NCBI RefSeq assembly: GCF_002019765.1
Contig: NZ_KV917380.1
Span: 2,328,667-2,392,666 of the forward strand
Direction: 5' to 3'
Origin: Shouchella oshimensis
GTDB lineage: Bacteria > Bacillota > Bacilli > Bacillales > Bacillaceae_D
DNA length: 64,000 nucleotides
A program made the position numbers and the translations under genes. This document shows positions 1 to 8,482 of the stretch, in pieces (the first letter of the stretch is position 1; every line of letters begins with the position of its first letter). Below the pieces are notes generated by a model. That model saw only the letters and a list, made by a program, of their open reading frames with translations. It ran no database searches and had not been told where the DNA came from.

Positions 1-73
1 ATCTTTGGTCTTGATAAATGACCGAGTAACTTTTCCCCATTGATACATCTAAAGCGACTACAAACTCCATCAT
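1..73 (-). CDS. IS110-family transposase, N-terminal fragment (runs off the window)
   Basis: The first 24 codons of a minus-strand gene are visible, starting at two adjacent ATGs (73 and 70) behind an AGAGGA ribosome binding site. The peptide contains VVALDVSMGKSYSVIY, which fits the opening beta strand and first catalytic Asp of the DEDD (RuvC-like) fold of IS110-family transposases, whose N-termini typically read like GIDVSK. The rest of the gene lies left of the window, so intactness cannot be judged. Bases 74-270 would then be the 5' flank of the element; I see no other gene there and no inverted repeat (IS110 members often lack one). The assignment rests on a short stretch. Another RNase H-fold protein is possible. 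Confidence 0.5.
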   Translation of the reverse strand, partial: MMEFVVALDVSMGKSYSVIYQDQR

Positions 74-271
74 TGTTCCTCTTTTCATTTAGCATTGAAA
101 GGTCTTCACTTAATCATTCCGATTCTAATTTCCTCTACACGAGCTCAATGGCCCCAACATACTTAAACCTGATTCAGTAATGAAAGTGAAGAAGCTCGGT
201 TTTTAATACGGATTCTAGATCCTTGAGGCTTAGGTCGAGCTTTCTTTCACCTCTCACTATACGCCTAAACG

Positions 272-315
272 AAAAATAGTGGGTAAGATTCATCCGTCGA
301 TGATCTTACCCACTA
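272..315 (-). terminator. Rho-independent terminator of the allantoinase gene
   Basis: A perfect 13-bp inverted repeat (277-289 with 303-315, arm TAGTGGGTAAGAT) is followed on the minus strand by a U-run (A-run 272-276). It lies about 40 bp after the allantoinase stop codon. Confidence 0.85.
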
Positions 316-352
316 ATCTTAGTATGTTTTGGTTTTTTATTAGGTAAATTTC

Positions 353-1702
353 TTAGTTTAGCACTTTCACTAACTTTCCGACTGTTTCTTTCCTGCACCC
401 TGTTTCTACATCATACACTACTTGTCCTCTTACAATCGTTTTTGTCACTCGACAAGCGATGGTTCGACCAACATAAGGAGAATAAGGGTTTTTATAGTAC
501 AAGTCTTCTTGTTGAAGCGTATAAGACGTCGTATCATCGAGAAAGAATAAATCGGCATCTTTCCCCACTGCCAGTTCCCCTTTTTGCTCAAGGTTAAATC
601 GCTTAGCTGGTGTCGTAGCAATTAGTTTAGCAAAAGCTGAGGCTGACATCCCCCTTTTTTTCACAGCCTCGTCATACATGATGTCAATTGTATTCTGACA
701 GCCAGTAATGCCTCCCCACGCTGTAAAAAAGTCTCCCTCTTTTAAATCGATTGTACATGGAGAGTGATCAGATGTTAACCAATCAATTTCTCCTCGTAGC
801 AGACAATCCCATAATTTTGACACGTCTTCCTTTTTCCTAAGCGGTGGCTGGCACTTCGCTAGCGTTCCTAATTTGGGCAATTCTTCTGCAGAGAATACGA
901 AATAATGCGGGCATGACTCAACGGTTACATCAAGCCCTTCTCTTTTTGCTTGTTGAATTTCAGCAATGGCTTCAGCTGACGAGATATGAACGAAATGAAT
1001 GGCACAACCTGTCTCTCTTGAATACGCAATCGCTTTCTTTACAGCAAGTACCTCCGCTTCAATTGGTCTAGAAGCTAAGAATGCTTGCGCATCCTTTTTA
1101 CCTTCAGAAATCAATTCCATTTCAAGTCGATCTGTTAGCGATGCATCTTCCGCATGTAAGCAAAGAATTTTTCCTTTTCGTGCTAAAATCTCCATCCCTT
1201 TTTTAAGGGTTGCATCATCTACATTGGAAAAATCACCTGGCTGACCTGACCCACACGTTGAGAGGAAACACTTAAACGCTATGACCTCTCGATCAGCCAG
1301 CGCCTCAATGTCAGCAAGATTTTCTGACGTTAAGCCACCATAAAAGCTGTAGTCGACTAAATTTTTCGTTTTAGCTCGATTTAATTTAAGCTGTAAATTG
1401 TCAATATTCGTTGTTGCTGGCAGTGCATTAAGAGGCATCTCCACATACGTTGTGACTCCACCAGCCGCTAATGCTTGACTACCTGTTTTAAACCCTTCCC
1501 ATTCTGTTCGACCTGGCTCTGAAAAGTGAACATGCGTATCAATGCCACCAGGAAAAACAAGCTGCCCTTTTGCATCTATTGTTTTAGCTGCTGAATGGAC
1601 AACACCAATCGTTTCGATTACACCATTTGTCATTCCAATATCCGTTTCTAAAATGCGGTCGTGTAAAACAACTCGACCACCACAGATTCGTAGATCAACC
1701 AT
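353..1702 (-). CDS. pucH: Allantoinase (ureide/purine catabolism)
   Basis: A 449-residue cyclic amidohydrolase predicted to open the ring of allantoin to give allantoate in the cytosol. The binuclear metal site is complete: HVH at 57-59 within [12 protein letters not shown], a carboxylatable Lys144 in AFKCFL, His183 in CLHAED, His239 in FVHISS and Asp312 in SDHSP. Length is normal for the family. The ATG is preceded by AAGGAAGG at good spacing. It follows the carrier gene at 1725-3164 by 22 bp and is probably its operon partner. With the PucR regulator and the divergent pucF and pucG homologues it makes the allantoin-to-glyoxylate route. Dihydropyrimidinase or hydantoinase is the main alternative, but the neighbours favour allantoinase. 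Confidence 0.9.
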   Translation of the reverse strand: MVDLRICGGRVVLHDRILETDIGMTNGVIETIGVVHSAAKTIDAKGQLVFPGGIDTHVHFSEPGRTEWEGFKTGSQALAAGGVTTYVEMPLNALPATTNIDNLQLKLNRAKTKNLVDYSFYGGLTSENLADIEALADREVIAFKCFLSTCGSGQPGDFSNVDDATLKKGMEILARKGKILCLHAEDASLTDRLEMELISEGKKDAQAFLASRPIEAEVLAVKKAIAYSRETGCAIHFVHISSAEAIAEIQQAKREGLDVTVESCPHYFVFSAEELPKLGTLAKCQPPLRKKEDVSKLWDCLLRGEIDWLTSDHSPCTIDLKEGDFFTAWGGITGCQNTIDIMYDEAVKKRGMSASAFAKLIATTPAKRFNLEQKGELAVGKDADLFFLDDTTSYTLQQEDLYYKNPYSPYVGRTIACRVTKTIVRGQVVYDVETGCRKETVGKLVKVLN

Positions 1703-1724
1703 TTTATTTACCTTCCTTCAACAC

Positions 1725-3164
1725 TTAACCAGTCCACCCTGTTAATTGTGCATAAATTAAAAATACAATTCCCACACCCATGAAGATAAAGAATAACGGG
1801 CTAAAGAATTTCACCCACTTAGTCCAGCCGATACCAGCAATGACTAAAGCTGCCATAAAGTAACCTGATGTTGGGAACAAAATATGAGCAAAGCCATCAC
1901 CAAATTGAAACGCTAAAATCGCCGTTTGGCGTGTTACCCCAAGCATATCTGCAAGAGGCGCCATAATAGGCATGGTCACCAGTGCTTGACCACTTCCAGA
2001 CGGTATGAAGAAATTGATGAATAGTTGAACCGTCATCATACCGATTGCACTTAGCGTACTTGGTAAATGACCAACGAGATTACCTAGACCATATACAATC
2101 GTATCCATTATTTGTCCTTCTTCTAGTACAATTGCAACCGATCTAGCAATCCCTATAATGATGGCGCCCATTAACACTTCTCTGAAACCCTCTGTAAAAG
2201 CTTCACACACTTTTGTAAGGGATAATCCTGAAATAATTCCTACCAGAATGCCCATAAAAATAAACAAACCAGACATTTCAAGCATAAACCAACCGAGTTG
2301 CGTTACACCATATACAAGTATACCAAAGAAAATCGGTAATGTTGAAATCGCAACCAATTGCCGCTTCGTTGCACGTTTGGCAGGTTGCTTTAAGGCATCT
2401 TTATATTTGACTCGCTTTATTTCATCTTCCTCATGTGTATAGCTTTTTGATGGATCCTGCTTTATTTTCTTCGCATATCGCATGATATACAAACTTCCGA
2501 TAAGGACAATAACGACTAACACAACCACTCGCAATCCAAAACCTGAGTAAGTCTCGAGTCCCGAAATTTGTTGGGAGATGCCAACAGTTCCTGGGTTCAT
2601 CACACCTGCTGTAAACCCTAGCGCTGTTGAAATTAGCGCAATCCCTGCGGCTGTCATTGAATCATAGCCAAGTGAAATAAAAAGCGGAATTAACACGGGA
2701 ATATAGACAAGAGACAGCTCAGGAGTGCCAATGGTTGTTGCAACGACTGCAAAGAGTGTCAACAATACCGGAATCACTGCAATGCTTTTATGTTGAAATT
2801 TTCTGGCTAATCGATCGACACCGATTTCAATAATTTCCGTTCTTCGCAGCACCATAAACATTCCACCGATGATAAAGGTAAAGAAAATAATTTCACTTGC
2901 ACTAGCCATACCAACAGGAATTGCTAACATAAAATCCATAAATGAAACAGGAGACGCATCTACTGTCGTAAAGGAATTCGGATCAATGGACTCACGTCCA
3001 TTTGGTCCTGGCACACGTTCAAATGAACCAGCTGGAATAAGATAAGTAAGCAACGCTGCTAACCCGCTAATAATAAACAGCAGCACATAGATATGAGGCA
3101 TCCGATCTTTTTTCTTCTCTAATGGACTTGGCTTATGTATATTCTGACTTTTTGGTTGTTCCAT
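1725..3164 (-). CDS. YfcC/DcuC-family membrane carrier, probably for ureides or a breakdown product
   Basis: A protein of about 479 residues with a cytoplasmic, Lys-rich N-terminus (1-25) followed by some 11-12 hydrophobic segments. It belongs to the YfcC/C4-dicarboxylate carrier type, with glycine- and proline-rich re-entrant stretches such as GTPELSLVYIP and FIPSGSGQALVTMPIMAPL that resemble the ion-transporter superfamily. I chose ATG 3164, eight bases after a GGGG ribosome binding site; a TTG one codon earlier is possible. It is transcribed with allantoinase and sits next to pucR, so allantoin, allantoate or an amino-acid-like product is the likely substrate. That is inference from position. 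Known relatives include putative arginine/ornithine and basic amino acid carriers. The usual Bacillus allantoin permease (PucI, NCS1 family) is not present here. Confidence 0.75.
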   Translation of the reverse strand: MEQPKSQNIHKPSPLEKKKDRMPHIYVLLFIISGLAALLTYLIPAGSFERVPGPNGRESIDPNSFTTVDASPVSFMDFMLAIPVGMASASEIIFFTFIIGGMFMVLRRTEIIEIGVDRLARKFQHKSIAVIPVLLTLFAVVATTIGTPELSLVYIPVLIPLFISLGYDSMTAAGIALISTALGFTAGVMNPGTVGISQQISGLETYSGFGLRVVVLVVIVLIGSLYIMRYAKKIKQDPSKSYTHEEDEIKRVKYKDALKQPAKRATKRQLVAISTLPIFFGILVYGVTQLGWFMLEMSGLFIFMGILVGIISGLSLTKVCEAFTEGFREVLMGAIIIGIARSVAIVLEEGQIMDTIVYGLGNLVGHLPSTLSAIGMMTVQLFINFFIPSGSGQALVTMPIMAPLADMLGVTRQTAILAFQFGDGFAHILFPTSGYFMAALVIAGIGWTKWVKFFSPLFFIFMGVGIVFLIYAQLTGWTG

Positions 3165-3232
3165 CAAGTTATCCCCTCACTTTACTCGCTTCAGTTTTAT
3201 TTCACCATCATACTGACGCACTAAAGAAAGGT

Positions 3233-3265
3233 CATTGGTTATAGTAGCTAAAAACAAAATATCAA
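3233..3265 (-). promoter_or_regulatory. Promoter of the carrier-allantoinase operon with PucR-box-like site
   Basis: On the minus strand there is a -35 TTGATA (3260-3265), a 16-bp spacer and a -10 TATAAC (3238-3243). The plus-strand sequence CATTGGTTA at 3233-3241 matches the core of the Bacillus subtilis PucR box (CNTTGGTTA) and overlaps the -10. The start codon is about 70 bp downstream. Confidence 0.5.
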
Positions 3266-3284
3266 ATTAGATACCTTGTACAGT

Positions 3285-3355
3285 TCACTTCAAAAAATAA
3301 AGAAGAGGTTGTAAAAAAATACAGGCTTATTTGTTAGATTTTCTTACAACCTCTT
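3285..3355 (-). terminator. Terminator of pucR
   Basis: A perfect 12-bp inverted repeat (AAGAGGTTGTAA at 3303-3314, TTACAACCTCTT at 3344-3355) lies 73 bp after the pucR stop codon. On the minus strand it runs into a T-rich tract. Confidence 0.7.
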
Positions 3356-3427
3356 ACCATAAACGAAATAGAAACGTCATAGTTCTAGGTACAACGCTTC
3401 ATACTTTCAGTTCAGCACGCACACGGT

Positions 3428-5053
3428 TTATGACGTTTCAAGTGTATGCTGAATGCGAAGTGCCAGTCGGAGATGCAACGTTGTATCTGGATCTTTTAAA
3501 CTTTTCCCTAACAATTCTTCAATTTTCTCAAGTCGATAAATAATGGTGTTTCGATGTACATATAGACGTTTTGCCGTTTCAGAAATTTGACAATGTGTTT
3601 CAAGATAAACAGCCAATGTTTGAATGAGAGCCATCTCTGTCACACCAGGTTCAGTTAATTTCTTTAAATTAAAGTCACAAAATTCAACTAAATCCTCTTG
3701 GGGGATCATTCGTAGAAGTTTCTGAAGATCTTTTGCCTGATACCCTTGAACGAATTGGCGATTCCCAGATAATCGGCCAGAATGAAGGGCATTTAACGCT
3801 TCTTTATGTGCTTCTTGTACGTCCCAAAATTGGCGACATAGATGACTGTAGCCAAATGAAATGGATCGTTTAAAATGAAGAGTGACACGATCTTGAATCA
3901 TTTCCAACGCAAACTCAATTGACTGCAATGATTCACCTGTTGTATCTCCCTCCTCCCCCTCTAATAAAATAAAGCACATCTCTCCTTTAATGAATAAGTG
4001 AGATTGAAATGGAAAAATCGATAATTCTTCTTCAACGAAGTCGAATACTTTCTCGCTCTCAATATGGTTGTCTTTAAAACCTAAATTTAATTCCTCTTGA
4101 TCCAATCTTCCAGCAACACATTTATATGGACGATCGTTGTAGAGCCCAAATTCTTTTGCACGATTAATGACCTCTTCTTTTGATGCATATTGACCATTTA
4201 AATAGTGGAGAAAAAATTCATTTTTTGCTCGTTTCGTATATTGCTTTAATGCGTTTTCCTTCATTAACTCAAATGCAATGACATTCGTCGCTTGCTCCAC
4301 AAGTAATACCGACTGACTCTCTTCATGTGAGAAAGAGCTTAGAATGACGAGAATTCCTTTTTTTGCTTTATCGGTGTAAACTGGAAATACAGTTACCGTC
4401 TTCGGATGATTCATTAACAATGTGAAGCTAGAATATCGGCTCCCCTCTGTAAAAAATGCATAGCCCATACGATGTAAATATTCCATACCGTTTACAACGG
4501 GACTGGAAGTGTTCGAAGACGATAATAGTTGACACCGTTCATTCATGAGCAAAACAGGGGAACCAACCAGCTGAGCGACATTTTCTAGTAAATGAGGTAA
4601 CCCTTTCCCACTCACAATGTGATTTGAAAACGTTCGATGTGTATCAAGTGCTGTCTTTAGTTCGTTTGTACGTTGATCTAAAATGGCACTTAGCACTTGA
4701 TTAGCAACAGAACTTAATCCTATTTGTTCTGGTAACGCAATAATGGAGAAATTTGTTTCATTTGCATAATCCAATACAACTGCTGGAATCTTGCCGAGAA
4801 AACGTTCTTGTTTTATGCCAAGACCAGCACAACCTTTTTCATTCATCGCTTTTACAAGTTCTAATAACCGTTCAGGTTTTCCTGCATAGTGATAAGCAGT
4901 AGTAACAAGCAAATCCCCATGTGTTAAATAATGAATAATATCAGGCGCATCCATCATTTTTACATTGCTTATGATTCGCGTCTTCCCTTGCATCCCTGCT
5001 ACAATTCGCGCCTGTTTTAATTCTGGTAATTGAACAAACAGATCTATATTCAT
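3428..5053 (-). CDS. pucR: PucR-family purine catabolism regulator
   Basis: A transcription factor of about 541 residues with the PucR layout: an N-terminal PucR domain (roughly 1-120, with the signature region around NVKMMDAPDIIHYLTHGDLL), a central sensor/GGDEF-like region, and a C-terminal Fis-type helix-turn-helix (last ~60 residues, SETAKRLYVHRNTIIYRLEK). In B. subtilis PucR controls the puc ureide genes, activating most of them when allantoin or allantoate is present. Start at ATG 5053 is preferred because GGAGAG precedes it at normal spacing; an in-frame TTG at 5086 would add 11 residues but has no good ribosome binding site. The gene is divergent from pucF and upstream of the carrier-pucH pair, so it sits between both arms it probably controls. 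Confidence 0.9.
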   Translation of the reverse strand: MNIDLFVQLPELKQARIVAGMQGKTRIISNVKMMDAPDIIHYLTHGDLLVTTAYHYAGKPERLLELVKAMNEKGCAGLGIKQERFLGKIPAVVLDYANETNFSIIALPEQIGLSSVANQVLSAILDQRTNELKTALDTHRTFSNHIVSGKGLPHLLENVAQLVGSPVLLMNERCQLLSSSNTSSPVVNGMEYLHRMGYAFFTEGSRYSSFTLLMNHPKTVTVFPVYTDKAKKGILVILSSFSHEESQSVLLVEQATNVIAFELMKENALKQYTKRAKNEFFLHYLNGQYASKEEVINRAKEFGLYNDRPYKCVAGRLDQEELNLGFKDNHIESEKVFDFVEEELSIFPFQSHLFIKGEMCFILLEGEEGDTTGESLQSIEFALEMIQDRVTLHFKRSISFGYSHLCRQFWDVQEAHKEALNALHSGRLSGNRQFVQGYQAKDLQKLLRMIPQEDLVEFCDFNLKKLTEPGVTEMALIQTLAVYLETHCQISETAKRLYVHRNTIIYRLEKIEELLGKSLKDPDTTLHLRLALRIQHTLETS

Positions 5054-5199
5054 TTCCACTCTCCATTCTTTAGTTAACATGCACAATGGATTTCAATATA
5101 AATAGCAAATATTCCAATGCTTTATAAGTAACTTAACAGTACACTCAATTGTACAACGATTCAATCATTTTTTAATTTAAGCAAAGTGAGGCGACTATC

Positions 5200-6432
5200 A
5201 TGGATACAGGGCAACTGACAGTATCGTTAACGACGATGATTGAAGATTTAGCCAAGATCGGTCAAACCGATGACGGTGGCGTCACGCGTTTACTTTACAC
5301 AGACGAGTGGTTTCAAGCTCAACAAACGATTAAGAATTGGTTTGGAGAAAGAGGACTAACACCTTTTTTTGATGATATTGGTAATGTATATGGGCGTGTA
5401 GAAGGAACAAATAAAGAGGAACCTGTTGTCTTAACAGGCTCTCATATTGATACCGTTGTCAACGGCGGAAAGTATGACGGTGCCTATGGCGTTCTTGCTA
5501 GCTTAGTTGCTGTTTCTGAGTTAGTAAAAGAGCACGGTCAGCCAAATCGAACAATCGATGTGATTTCTTTTTGTGAAGAAGAAGGTAGCCGCTTCCCTCT
5601 AAACTTTTGGGGTTCTGGAAAATTAACAGGTATTCACGAGGGTAAAGACTATCATAACGTGCAAGATATTCAAGGCAAATCGTTTCTCGATGCCATGCAT
5701 GGGAAAGGGTTTGGACTTGGTCATTTTCAAGAGCCGTTAAGGCAGGATTTAGCATGTTTTGTTGAACTGCATATTGAGCAAGGAGCTATTTTAGAAGATG
5801 CAGGCGAATCCCTCGGCATTGTTAAAAGCATCGTTGGGCAAAGACGCTTTATTTTTACTGTGACTGGTGAAAGCAATCATGCTGGTACTACTCCTATGAA
5901 TAAGCGGAAAGATGCTATGAATATTGCGAGTCAACTCGTACATAAACTCATCCAAACAGGGCATGAGATGGATGAGCATTTCGTAGCGACGGTTGGTCAA
6001 ATGACTGTCACTCCTAATACACCTAATGTTATTCCCGGAAAAGTGACTTTTACCCTTGATATTCGGCACCATCGTTCAGCAACGCTGGATGTGTACCATA
6101 AACAATTGAATACGTTCGTAGATGAACTGTCAGGCTCTGATGTCGCTATATCGGTTCAACAATATTCAGACGTCGTTCCAGTCGATATGGAAGAGTCCTT
6201 ACAAGCAATTGCTCACGACTACGCACAGCATCAACAGTTAAGCTATCGCTATATGTATAGCGGCGCTGGTCACGATGCTCAAATACTTGGAGCTAAGGTA
6301 CCTACTTGCTTGCTGTTTGTACCAAGTGTAAAGGGAATTAGTCACTCCCCTTATGAGTTTACCAACGAAAACGACTTGCACGTTGGTGTAAAAGCATTAA
6401 AGCATATCATCTATCAACTGGCTTACAATTAA
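5200..6432 (+). CDS. pucF: Allantoate amidohydrolase (M20/AllC family)
   Basis: A 410-residue M20-family metalloamidohydrolase. The zinc site is visible: His82 in GSHIDTV, Asp93 in KYDGAYG, the Glu pair at 127-128 in FCEEEGSRF, a His in LHIEQGAI near 190 and a late His in SGAGHDAQ. The dimerisation lid with NHAGTTPM lies between. The family contains allantoate amidohydrolases and N-carbamoyl-L-amino acid hydrolases, which sequence alone separates poorly; adjacency to pucR, pucG and pucH makes allantoate the likely substrate, giving ureidoglycine plus ammonia and CO2. The ATG has GAGGCG upstream. It is divergent from pucR and followed after 12 bp by pucG, clearly one transcript. Confidence 0.85.
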   Translation: MDTGQLTVSLTTMIEDLAKIGQTDDGGVTRLLYTDEWFQAQQTIKNWFGERGLTPFFDDIGNVYGRVEGTNKEEPVVLTGSHIDTVVNGGKYDGAYGVLASLVAVSELVKEHGQPNRTIDVISFCEEEGSRFPLNFWGSGKLTGIHEGKDYHNVQDIQGKSFLDAMHGKGFGLGHFQEPLRQDLACFVELHIEQGAILEDAGESLGIVKSIVGQRRFIFTVTGESNHAGTTPMNKRKDAMNIASQLVHKLIQTGHEMDEHFVATVGQMTVTPNTPNVIPGKVTFTLDIRHHRSATLDVYHKQLNTFVDELSGSDVAISVQQYSDVVPVDMEESLQAIAHDYAQHQQLSYRYMYSGAGHDAQILGAKVPTCLLFVPSVKGISHSPYEFTNENDLHVGVKALKHIIYQLAYN

Positions 6433-6444
6433 GGAGAGAACACG

Positions 6445-7680
6445 ATGAGTCAATTAGCGAAGCGAACCATTATGACGCCTGGCCCGGTAGAAGCTGAGCC
6501 ACGTGTATTAAGAGCCATGAGTGCTCCAATATTAGGTCAATTCGATCCTGCATTTACCGAAATGATGAACGAAACAATGGACATGTTACGGGACTTGTTC
6601 CAAACAAAAAATCAATGGGCCTTCCCTATTGATGGTACTTCACGCTCTGGACTTGAGGCGGTTTTAACGAGTTTGATTGAGCCTGGTGATCGTGTATTTG
6701 TTCCTATATATGGTCGCTTCGGTCACTTACTTGTTGAAATTTGCGAACGGTTGGATGCATCCGTTCACACAATGGAATGCGAATGGGGCACCGTTTTTGA
6801 TGAAAATGATGTTATAGAAGAGATTAGAAAAGTAAAACCAAAAATCGTTGCCTGTGTACATGGAGAAACATCTACTGGCTGTGTGATGCCCCTACAAAAC
6901 ATTGGGAAGACGTGTCGCGAAGAAGATTGCTTGTTCGTCGTTGACGCTGTCGCTACTATTGGCGGGGTTGAGTTTAAAGTCGATGACTGGTTAATTGACG
7001 CGGCCATTGGTGGAACACAAAAATGCCTATCAGTACCATCGGGTATGGCACCTATCACGTATAACAGTCGTGCCGAAGCGATTATTTCCAAGCGAAAAAA
7101 AGTTGAACGTGGCATTGCTACAGATCAAGATCAAACCACACCATTCTCAGGTTCTGTTATTCGAAGTAACTATTTTGACCTTAGTCAACTACAAGATTAC
7201 TGGAGCCCAAGGCGATTAAATCATCATACAGAGGCAACATCGATGATTTATGGGCTGCATGAAGGGCTTCGTATTTTACTCGATGAAGGGTTAGAGAATC
7301 GATTTGAACGGCACATTTTCCATGAAAAAGCGCTAATGGCTGGAATAAAAGCGATGGGTCTTGATCTTTTTGTGGAACACGAATATAAATTGCCTGTCGT
7401 TACCTGTATAGCCGTTCCAAATGGCGTAGATGCTGACGCTGTTCGTTCATTTATGCTCACTCATTTCGGAGTCGAAATAGCAAGCTCATTTGGTCCATTG
7501 CATGGGAAAATCTGGCGTATTGGTTCAATGGGGTATAGTTGTCGAAAAGAAAATGTCCTTTTTGCGCTCTCAGCTCTTGAAGCAGCACTCCTCTATAAAG
7601 AAGTACCTGTTCATAGTGGTAAAGCCGTTCAAGCAGCACTCGCTTACTATGAAACAGCCGTAGCAAACGTTCATTCATAA
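6445..7680 (+). CDS. pucG: (S)-ureidoglycine-glyoxylate aminotransferase (PucG type)
   Basis: A 411-residue class V, fold-type I PLP aminotransferase. Lys193 in GGTQKCLSVPSG is the Schiff-base lysine and Asp167 in VVDAVATIGG the residue pairing with the pyridine nitrogen. The start TPGPVEAEPRVL is typical of the alanine-glyoxylate aminotransferase group. In B. subtilis the homologue transfers the amino group of unstable ureidoglycine to glyoxylate, giving glycine. It follows pucF by 12 bp with an AAGGAGAG ribosome binding site. Serine- or alanine-glyoxylate aminotransferase is the alternative on sequence; the ureide context decides. A copy of the dispersed repeat begins only 6 bp after the stop, and no separate terminator precedes it. 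Confidence 0.87.
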   Translation: MSQLAKRTIMTPGPVEAEPRVLRAMSAPILGQFDPAFTEMMNETMDMLRDLFQTKNQWAFPIDGTSRSGLEAVLTSLIEPGDRVFVPIYGRFGHLLVEICERLDASVHTMECEWGTVFDENDVIEEIRKVKPKIVACVHGETSTGCVMPLQNIGKTCREEDCLFVVDAVATIGGVEFKVDDWLIDAAIGGTQKCLSVPSGMAPITYNSRAEAIISKRKKVERGIATDQDQTTPFSGSVIRSNYFDLSQLQDYWSPRRLNHHTEATSMIYGLHEGLRILLDEGLENRFERHIFHEKALMAGIKAMGLDLFVEHEYKLPVVTCIAVPNGVDADAVRSFMLTHFGVEIASSFGPLHGKIWRIGSMGYSCRKENVLFALSALEAALLYKEVPVHSGKAVQAALAYYETAVANVHS

Positions 7681-7685
7681 AAAAT

Positions 7686-7950
7686 GAGGCTGGGACATCA
7701 CTAAAAGTAGTATTTGAAAAGACGAATAGTCTAAAAGATGCTGAGTAGCACCGCTACAGGAGAATCCTCCGCTTTCCGGGGACACGGCCTCAGCCTTCTC
7801 CGTGGAAAACCGCCACTCCAGAGTCTTCAGACACATGCTGATCCCCCAGGAGTCTTCGAATTCTCTTTTCATATAAAACAAATGACGAACGTTCCTATTT
7901 TCAGGAATGTTCGTCATTTTGGTCTGTTGATCTACTTTTGTTCAAGCCTC
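7686..7950. repeat. MITE-like dispersed repeat, copy 1
   Basis: A 265-bp intergenic element closely similar to 25795-26069. It opens with GAGGCTGGGAC and ends with a degenerate inverted copy. Near the right end a 17-bp stem (7880-7896 with 7903-7919) encloses a 6-nt loop. Open reading frames across it, including one running from 7738, differ in frame content between copies and look spurious. It lies between the convergent pucG and the lipoprotein gene, where the hairpin could also stop transcription from both sides. Confidence 0.85.
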
Positions 7951-7961
7951 ATCTTCCCTTT

Positions 7962-8360
7962 TTAATTTAACTGATCTTCCACTACTTCATTGAAAACTTC
8001 CCCTTCACCATCCTCATTAATCGAAATAATCTTTAAACGGCTTTCCTCTTTAATAAGGATTGATTTATAACGAGGCTCTTCTTCATCAGTGAAATAAAGG
8101 ATGACCCGACTGCCACCACGATCATTTTGCATATCAACACGAGTAATGGTGTCATCTACTTCTTCTTGAACAATCGCAACTTCTGTCCACTCCTCATTAG
8201 ATCCTTCAATCGTGTTCGTATGATCCTCCCCATCCAACGGTTGATTTTCATTTACCATTTCCTCATTTTGATTAACAGGCTCTTCTTCATTCGTTGTGTT
8301 ACAAGCTGTTATTGCGACTACCGTCACAAGTGTCACGCTCATTGATGTCCAAATCTTCAT
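7962..8360 (-). CDS. Small secreted lipoprotein of unknown function
   Basis: A 132-residue protein with a short basic N-terminus, a hydrophobic segment and a lipobox ending ITAC (Cys20), so it should be lipid-anchored on the outer face of the membrane. The following 30 residues are very rich in Glu and Asn, a flexible linker. The rest (about 60-132) is a small acidic domain with IVQEEVDDTITRVDMQND and VILYFTDEEEPRYKS that I do not recognise. It stands alone between the repeat and putP, with AAAGGAA before the ATG. No function is proposed. Confidence 0.7.
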   Translation of the reverse strand: MKIWTSMSVTLVTVVAITACNTTNEEEPVNQNEEMVNENQPLDGEDHTNTIEGSNEEWTEVAIVQEEVDDTITRVDMQNDRGGSRVILYFTDEEEPRYKSILIKEESRLKIISINEDGEGEVFNEVVEDQLN

Positions 8361-8449
8361 GCTGATTAATTCCTTTCCTTTTAAGCTCCATCCTATTTTT
8401 ACCCATTCGAGCTAAAGTCAAACAACCAATCATTTAAACACTATAAAAC

Positions 8450-8475
8450 CCCTCCAATAAGTACCTATTGGAGGG
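8450..8475 (-). terminator. Terminator-like hairpin downstream of putP
   Basis: Inverted repeat CCCTCCAATA (8450-8459) with TATTGGAGGG (8466-8475). On the minus strand the stem is followed by a short TTTT. It lies just after the putP stop codon. Confidence 0.6.
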
Positions 8476-8482
8476 ATTATCG

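Noticed and set aside
7738-7965. Reading frames across repeat copy 1 and the matching ones at 25847-26183
   Set aside because: They fall inside a dispersed noncoding repeat, exist in several frames and strands, have no ribosome binding site, and their predicted ends differ between copies.
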